NCBI GenBank assembly: GCA_023014485.1
Contig: JAJOZX010009449.1
Location: forward strand, 62,001 to 126,000
Reading direction: 5' to 3'
DNA length: 64,000 nt
From: Bathynomus jamesi
Taxonomy: Eukaryota > Arthropoda > Malacostraca > Isopoda > Cirolanidae
Notes under the pieces: model-generated
Told to the model about the DNA's origin: nothing
Databases searched by the model: none
Seen by the model: the letters and a program-made list of their open reading frames with translations, nothing else
In this document: positions 57,761 to 64,000 of the stretch, piece by piece
Layout of the letters: each line of letters starts with the position of its first letter
How positions within the stretch are numbered: the first letter of the stretch is position 1
Made by a program: the position numbers and the translations under genes

Positions 57761-57809
<49 letters not shown>

Positions 57810-58139
57810 TGCAAACCCACAATGAAAAAGAAAAACGATTCCAAGGCCTTTCGTGTATTCAGAGCTACACCTCAGATGTGCGTTTCTTCTGTCTCAACTG
57901 ATCTAGCTCTTTCTGCATCCGTTTAACTTGCCTTATACGTGAGAGTTTCATTTGGATCTCTCCTAATGATTTCGTTATTCACGGATATGTTAAACGTGGA
58001 TACACTAAATAATTGTATGCGTGAAATCAATAAATGTGTGAATAAAATAGTTACTTTGTTAAATATGAAAACTATAGGATCAATACCTGATTTGAAATTT
58101 CAGAAAATACGAGTAATTACATCATCATATAGCTTAGAA

Positions 58140-61060
58140 TGCGCCAATGTGACTTTCCTTTCTTACCAGGCGCCTGGTAGACCTAAAGCGGTCTGTCAGT
58201 TGGGAGCCATCGGACGAGACTCCTCCATGCCTCACGATCTCCACACATCAAGTTCGCCCGTTGGAGACTGATTCCACACTTCTCGACAGCACACTTGATG
58301 TTATCCATCCATCGGATCTTGGGTCTTCCAACTAGTCTTTTGTTTTGAGGGGCCCATTCCAGCATTCTTCTTGCTCTCCTTTCCATCATTCGTTGGATAT
58401 GCCCGTACCGTCTCAGTTGGTTCCTCTCAATATTCTCATTAACCGAAGTTACACCCAATCGTCTTCTTATTTCAGTGTTCCTTATTTTATCCAATCTACT
58501 TACTCCTATCAATCTCAGGGCCCTCATTTCAGCTGCTTGCAGTTTTCCCCTCGTCCTTGTGGTTAGGGCCCAAGTCTCGCTGCCGTGTAGTAAGATTGGT
58601 TTCAATATTGTTGTGTATATATGCGTCTTTACCTTTTTATGGATGTTTTGATCTTTCAATAGGGGGCACAGGAAGGAAACATTTCTGCTATATTTAGCAA
58701 TTCTTTCATTCACCTCTGCATCCATACCCGCATCATTTGCTATCACACTACCAAGGTATTTAAATGTGTCCGTCTTTTTCATTTCTCTTCCCCTAACAAA
58801 GATTCCATCCTCATTCGCTCCCCTCGTTACCACCATATATACAGCTTTATCATAATTCAGTTTCAGTCCATACTCCCTCAATCTCTCATCCCACCTCTGC
58901 ATAATTCTCTCCAGGGATTGTGCTGTGTTAGTCCCAACAGCTACATCATCAGCATATCCAAAAATTTCTATTTCCTCTTCAATTTCCTCAGTTACGTGTT
59001 CCATAACCCTGTTGATGTAGGCAATAAATAAAATGGGTGACAGAACACTCCCTTGTTTAACTCCTGTACTTACATCAAACCACTCCTCCGATCCCACCAC
59101 CGTGCTCTGGGAGACCCTCTAGGTGCTCATTACTGCTCTCAGAAGCTTGGATGGCACACACTCATTCAAAACCACCCACAGCTTCTCCCTGGGTACACTA
59201 TCAAATGCCTTCTCCAGATCCAAAAAACATATGAATTGGTCCAAATTGAATTCTCGGCTCTTCTCAGTATATTGTCTTATGGCTGAAATTTGATCTATAG
59301 TACTCCGGCCTGCACGAAAACCACATTGATACTCCAGTAACCCAGGTTCCAGTATGTTTCGTATTCTATGTTCCAAAATCCTTTCATATATTTTCTCCAC
59401 ATGACACATCAAAGATATGCCACGGTAGTTTTGACATTCCTGCTCACTTCCCTTCTTTTTATACAGGGTGTCCCAGAATTAACTATCTATTTCAATGAAA
59501 TCGGACAAATTTTTTAAAAACACACTTTTATTTATGTTTATCATGTTTAATATGTGTTAAAAATGTATAAATTTCTAAATTTTTTTCATAATTTTATTTT
59601 CATAATTTTTTCATTATCTGGTCCAATGAAAGACCGTCTGAAGTCATAGAATGGCAAAGAGACTCTCCAAAAGTTAACGTGTGGCTTGGAATGACCAAAT
59701 CCAAAATTTATGGCCCATTCTTCTTTGCAGAAGCAACTGTAACAGATACCGTCTACCTTGATATGCTTCAGCAGTTTCTCGAACCACAGCTTCTTGATGA
59801 TGGCATTCTTGATAATGTTGTGTTTCAACAAGATGGAGCACCATAAATTTTGGATTTGGTAATTCCAAGCCACACGTTAACTTTTGGAGAGTGTCTCTGC
59901 CATTCTATGACTTCAGACCGTCTTTCATTGGACCAGATAATGAAAAAATTATGAAAATAAAATTATGAAATTTTTTAGAAATTTATACATTTTTAACACA
60001 TATTAAACATGATAAACATAAATAAAAGTGTGTTTTTAAAAAATTTGTCCGATTTCATTGAAATAGTTAATTCTGGGACACCCTGTATATAGGACATAAT
60101 TGTTCTGCCCCATTCTGCCGGTACAATTCCCTGCGACCACACCACTCGGAAAATGCTTAGCAGCCAGTCCACAGCAGGATCACCAGCTGCTTTTAGTGTT
60201 TCTGCGACAATTGCATGTGGCCCGGGAGCTTTTTTATTCTTCATCCTCTTTAGTGCTTGAATAACCTCCTCTCTAGTGATCTCTCTCCCCTCATGTTTCT
60301 CATGATTTACCCGCTCCTCCCGTCTGACCTCATCATATTTGTTCTCGTTATTCAAAAGCTGTCTGAAGTATTCCTTCCAGCGTGCGTCCACCTCGCTTTT
60401 ATCGGTGAGGACTTCACCATGTGCGTTTTTAATCGCCACTGTTGTTTTCTTGCTTTCTCCATTTTTATACTTCTTACCCATGCTGTACAGTAACTTCTTC
60501 GAGGCTTGAAAATTCTCTCCTAAGTCTCTACCTATTTTCTCCCACACACAGCGTTTCGTTCTTCTTTTAACCTCGTTGGTGTGGTTTCTCATTTGGACAT
60601 ATTCTTGCCTTGTTTGCTCATTTCTATCGTTAAGCCATCTCCTAAAAGCACGTATCTTATTTTATTTTTTTTTTACCCTCCAACTACCCTTTCTCTAATC
60701 ACCTCTCGCTGTATTCCTTCCATTGTTCTCCTAAACTCAACCCAAACCACCTCCACTATTTCCGTAGCTACCCTTTGTCCCGAAAGCCTCCTCAGGTCTA
60801 GTTCTAATCTCTCCCAGTTTTTCTGGTATATTCTCCGTGCACACACTTCTCCTTCTAGGCTTTTTTATATTTTGTGGTACTGGAAGCAAAATTTTGGCTT
60901 TAACAAGTCTATCATCCGAGTCAAAAGACAGCTGGTACTACTCTTACATCTTTCACCAATTACTTTTTATCCACCACAAAGTATCTGAGACTACTACTAA
61001 TAATTTCCGGTTCTACTATTCCATCCATACCACGTATGGAAAGGGTACATATTTCATGTG
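58140..61060 (-). mobile_element. RTE-type LINE, copy 2, split by a fold-back mariner
   Basis: - strand 60,592-60,100: the RRTKRCVWEKIGRDLGENFQ linker, REITREEVIQALKRMKNKKA and VDWLLSIFRVVWSQGIVPAE. Then the mariner insertion (59,464-60,085). 59,412-59,119: GFRAGRSTIDQISAIRQYTE and FICFLDLEKAFDSVPR (motif A). 59,100-58,183 is open for 305 codons with DVSTGVKQGSVLSPILFIAY (motif B), FGYADDVAVG (motif C), FKYLGSVIANDAG and the long connection domain to RPKIRWMDNIKCAVEKCG. A stop at about 59,118 (MST-stop where copy 1 has MSTYR) interrupts the RT. After ADD the frame is intact here but shifted in copy 1. Confidence 0.88.
59464..60085. mobile_element. Fold-back (inverted-duplicated) mariner, 622 bp
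   Basis: Starts CAGGGTGTCCCAGAATTAAC and ends with the complement, flanked by TA. The empty site TTTTTATATATAGGAC is in copy 1 at 40,948. The two arms match for roughly 250 bp, far beyond a normal mariner TIR, and include transposase codons (SPKVNVWLGMTKSKI) on both sides in opposite orientation. A unique centre (about 59,705-59,845, + strand) encodes GPFFFAEATVTDTVYLDMLQ and LDNVVFQQDGAP, so the second catalytic Asp region remains once. Confidence 0.93.
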
Positions 61061-62118
61061 GATGGCTGTATAGTGGCTGTTCAAAAATGGCAGTTGCACT
61101 GACATTTTCAGATAGTTTTTACACAAAATAAGCTTAAAATGCGCTGGCTCACGGGGCTCCGCCACCGACCCAGTATTTCACCAGCAGTGAGTAAGGATGT
61201 CTGGTCGTTACGTCGTCTGATGTTGGTTGTATGTAGGTAGCGACGGCACAAAATTGAATTTCTGTGTAAATAATTAATTTTTGCTGTAAATTTGTTTTAT
61301 TTTATTTATTTATATATTCTTAAAGCTGTAATTGTGACGCATAGACAGCTGTGGATATTATTTGCTCGGATACTTGTGTATTAAATTCGCACATATTTTG
61401 CCGTTTGTAATAGACTTGATAAATATGGTGGATTTTCTAATTCCTAGTTGTGTGCAAGCATTCACGCTTTATTTAACGCGACATTCTTAGAGATGTATCT
61501 ATATGTGAATGTACCTTGCAGTTGTTTGGTGTGATTTAGTTTTAACCTCTAGGTATATGTAACAATGTGCGATATTTCATAAGTTTGTCAACTGTGCATG
61601 TGTTCACTTCAGTATGCAAGATTTTTTTTTGTCGTTGGCTTATTAATCTTTGAAATAGATTTGCTTGGCCGCCCCCTGGTATAAATCCTGGATCTGTACC
61701 TGCATTTATGCATATCCCACTTTAAGAAACTTCCACTACAAAAATGGGAATTGTAAATCTGCAAACAATTATTGCATGTTGCAACATTTTAGTATCTGCC
61801 AAATTTATGCACGATACGGAAGATACAAGTACGGTTAAAAATGTGGTTACCACTACCCTCGAAGGAAGACGACAGTTGAGCAACCAAAATCATCAGCAAA
61901 CAGGGTACCCAACTTTTGTAAAAGTAGTAAGTACGATTCTGTTACTAAATATTTAACAAATAAAAAGACAGTCGACAAATAGGAGAGTCCGAGAACTGAA
62001 GAGAACAAATGCAGAAGGAAATTACCAGGCGATCTATAGACGGAGGATGTGCTATCTATACACACGGAAAAACATATGGCAGAAATTATAGTAAGTAAAA
62101 GTACTACGAGGAATAGGA
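61061..62118. other. Unknown conserved segment, copy 2
   Basis: Counterpart of 41,966-43,018, including the 70-codon frame at 61,744-61,956 (one residue different, Ser to Cys). No domain recognised. Confidence 0.4.
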
Positions 62119-62495
62119 ATGGCAAATGTTGAAAAATTAAACATACTTATTGTAATGTACAGACCTCCGAGCACTCCAACTACAACATTCTCAGATACCA
62201 TTACAGAGGTCACAAACCTGATGAAAGTTATAAACTCCTCGACCCTCAGTGCTAATCTTTGCAGTGACTTTAATTCCCCATTTATGAAATACAAAAGTAT
62301 TGGAAGAAATGTATGTATAAACGAAGACGAGGGAGGCACACGGGAAGACCAGGAGCAGGCCAAAATGCTGCTATCTCTAACTGATGAATTTATGTTAACA
62401 CAAGAAATAACAATATATCGGAGAAAACAACTGCCCATATTTGGTATTTACAAACAACAGCACCTAACTGCTAACAGAAATATCCCTAACTATTA
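62119..62495 (+). pseudogene. L2/CR1-like LINE EN domain, copy VI
   Basis: Same EN half-domain as 43,019 (KLNILIVMYRPPS, CSDFNSPFMKYKS, GGTREDQEQAKMLLSLTDEF). Its open frame runs on into the adjacent transposon end and stops at 62,553. That extension is not LINE sequence. Confidence 0.78.
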
Positions 62496-63854
62496 CACAG
62501 CTCAACAAAAAATTTTTTTTGTTTCGTTGCCAAGGAAATTCGTACGAATTTAGGGTATTTTGGGGTTGCTGAATTCCAAAATGAAAGTAGTTTTTCCGAT
62601 TTGGCTCTAGTTCTTGAGATAATGAATACCCTCAATTAATAGGAAACGTAACCATAACGCGTGCATATGGGAAACTACCGGAACATTCTAGATGGTGAGA
62701 CACGCGAATATTCTTAGTGTTTACTCCGCGATCATTTAGAATATTCCCCCTCCGTATATAAGTCATCGGCCACCCAACCAGTAGTCAGTTGACAGTTGGC
62801 AGTGGAGCGGTACGTGTAAAGATGGTAAACTTCTTGCTTGGGCAGCAAAGTGGATATACGAAGTACCCTTGTTTCATCTGTTTATGGGATAGTAGGGCAA
62901 GGCAAGATCATTGGAAAAAAGTGACATGGCCTTCAAGAGAAAACATGACTGTAGGTGCAGCGAACATCATTAACGAGCCTTTGGTTGACAGGGAAAAAAT
63001 CATCCTCCCACCACTTCATATCAAGCTGGGACTAATGAAACAATTTGTTAAGGCCTTGGACAAAGATGGCGATTGCTTCAAATACATTTGTAGATCGTTC
63101 CCTGGACTAAGTATGGAAAAACAAAAAGCTGGAATCTTTGATGGCCCTCAAATCCGTACACTTATCAAGGATTCTAATTTCACAAAATTTATGAATGGTG
63201 TTGAAGCTTCTGTCTGGTGCAGTTATGTCTCAGTTGTCAAGAACTTCTTGGGTAACCACAAAGCAGACAATTATGAAGAACTGGTGCAAAACATGCTCAC
63301 AAACTTTGAAAAGTTGGGTACTAATATGAGCATAAAGGTACACTTTCTCCATAGCTACTTACACAGATTTCCGGATAATCTTGGTGATTTTAGCGAGGAA
63401 CAAGGAGAGGTTTCATCAAGATATCAAGGTGATGGAGGAAAGGTATCAAGGCAGATGGGACAGACACATGATGGCAGACTATTGCTGGAACCTCCAACGT
63501 GATTGTCCTGATAACCCACATAAAAGAGAATCGTACAGACAGAGATTTACTATACATTAATTGTAATTATGCGAATCAGCTTACTGTGTTTATTTGTTAT
63601 TATACCGAATAAAATGCCATTATGTATTTCATGTGTTTACTTTTGTATGATTTGAGACAATTTCAATGCGATTTGTAAGTAGGCTCCGCCTGAACATTAA
63701 ATTTTTTGCATTTTTACGTGTTTCAATGGGGTACCAATTATCTCATAAATTAGAGCCAATCTAGCAAAACCGATGTCATATTCGGAATCAGCACCACAAA
63801 GTTACCCCAAAATCACTCTAATATGATTGGCAATAAAATGAGTGTTGACCAGTG
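62496..63854 (+). mobile_element. 1.36-kb DNA transposon with CAC ends and 3-bp TTA duplication
   Basis: Left end CACAGCTCAACA and right end (complement) CACTGGTCAACA. Further inverted similarity continues over about 130 bp (GATTTGGCTCTAG and its counterpart). The empty site is AACTATTATCAGTG at 43,386-43,399; the filled site shows TTA at both sides (62,493-62,495 and 63,855-63,857). It inserted inside the 8-bp duplication of the neighbouring hAT MITE, so it is younger than that MITE. CAC termini with a 3-bp TWA-type duplication are compatible with the CMC/Chapaev3 group, but this is not proven. A poly(A) signal AATAAA lies near 63,609. Confidence 0.88.
62789..63560 (+). pseudogene. Transposon-borne protein (KYPCFICLWDSR family), one frameshift
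   Basis: Open for 237 codons from 62,789; ATG at 62,822 (MVNFLLGQQSGYTKYPCFIC) is the other possible start. Visible blocks: a possible zinc-binding CFIC, LWDSRARQDHW, PLVDREKIILPPLHIKLGLM, KQFVKALDKDGDCFKYICR, FPGLSMEKQKAGIFDGPQIR, VVKNFLGNHKADNYEEL, NMSIKVHFLHSYLHRFPDNL, GDFSEEQGE. At about 63,408 one base appears missing. In the next frame the sequence continues with the family's usual end (RFHQDI, RYQGRW, MADYCW) to a stop at 63,560. I know this family as widespread, repeated and unnamed in arthropod and cnidarian genomes; its catalytic role is not established to my knowledge. Conserved His and Asp/Glu in the last third (H..Y..RFP.N, E.GE.FHQD) could be an active site, which is inference. 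Confidence 0.8.
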
Positions 63855-63858
63855 TTAT

Positions 63859-64000
63859 CAGTGTTGGGCACTAAAGCGTTAATCCGATAACAGTTAATTA
63901 ACGAAGTTAACTTTTTTTAACGGACTATTAACGGAAGTTAATTTCCATTTATCGTTATCGGACCAGTTAACTTCCGATAACTCGATATTTAGTCTGTTAA
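63859..64000. mobile_element. hAT MITE (as at 43,395), cut by window end
   Basis: CAGTGTTGGGCACTAAAGCG and the following 140 bases are identical, as far as visible, to 43,395-43,536. Its left 8-bp duplication is split by the 1.36-kb transposon (ACTATTA before it, TTAT after). Confidence 0.9.

Larger units (their letters stand above)
53960..62495. repeat. Large duplication, copy 2
   Basis: Collinear with 32,405-43,394. Both copies share the truncation points of the - strand LINE and the border with the GC-richer block, so these junctions predate duplication. See copy 1 for the private insertions. Confidence 0.85.

Noticed and set aside
63400..63560. A separate small gene after the frameshift
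   Set aside because: It continues the same protein family in the next frame; a one-base loss explains it.

Overview
This window reads as a heterochromatin-like, transposon-dense stretch of an AT-rich animal genome. I found no host protein-coding gene. Mariner DD41D, hAT, RTE, CR1/L2-type and Jockey-like LINEs, a Polinton/Maverick relic, abundant (AT)n/(GT)n microsatellites and a short (CCTAA)4 tract fit an arthropod, perhaps a crustacean or chelicerate. That is inference; no marker fixes the taxon.

Layout. 1-11,533 holds two copies of a composite repeat unit. In order, the unit is: a + strand L2/CR1-like LINE that has EN, connector, pre-RT and 3' tail but no RT; a 5'-truncated CR1-type LINE inserted in it on the - strand; a tRNA-like Pol III promoter module; an (AT)n tract; and a second L2/CR1-like LINE on the - strand. 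12,290-31,017 is one Jockey-like - strand LINE, about 3.2 kb once insertions are removed, with a 2A-like motif near its start. It is split by a hAT (12,601-13,979), a 12.85-kb palindrome (14,880-27,733) and a second hAT (28,861-30,124). 32,405-43,394 and about 53,960-62,495 are two copies of a large duplication (unit fragment, GC-richer block, RTE LINE, unknown segment, EN-bearing LINE start). 43,019-56,460 holds further unit copies. The window ends inside a hAT MITE, next to a 1.36-kb DNA transposon with a nearly intact protein.

The main discovery candidate is the palindrome. It has AG...CT ends, a 6-bp target duplication, a protein-primed DNA polymerase B exonuclease fragment mirrored in both arms, and arms meeting at an 18-nt centre. 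I read it as a Maverick/Polinton whose whole length has become an inverted duplication. It lies in motif A of the LINE reverse transcriptase, and removing it restores the reading frame. The arms carry private insertions and frameshifts, which argues against a simple hairpin-read artefact.

Because the units are repeated, many insertions have an empty counterpart elsewhere in the window. These internal empty sites give exact ends and target duplications for a 90-bp MITE, a 940-bp hAT carrying a BED finger, a 595-bp palindromic element, a fold-back mariner, a 264-bp hAT MITE and the 1.36-kb transposon. Nothing here works as a gene network; the record is one of nested insertion, duplication and deletion.
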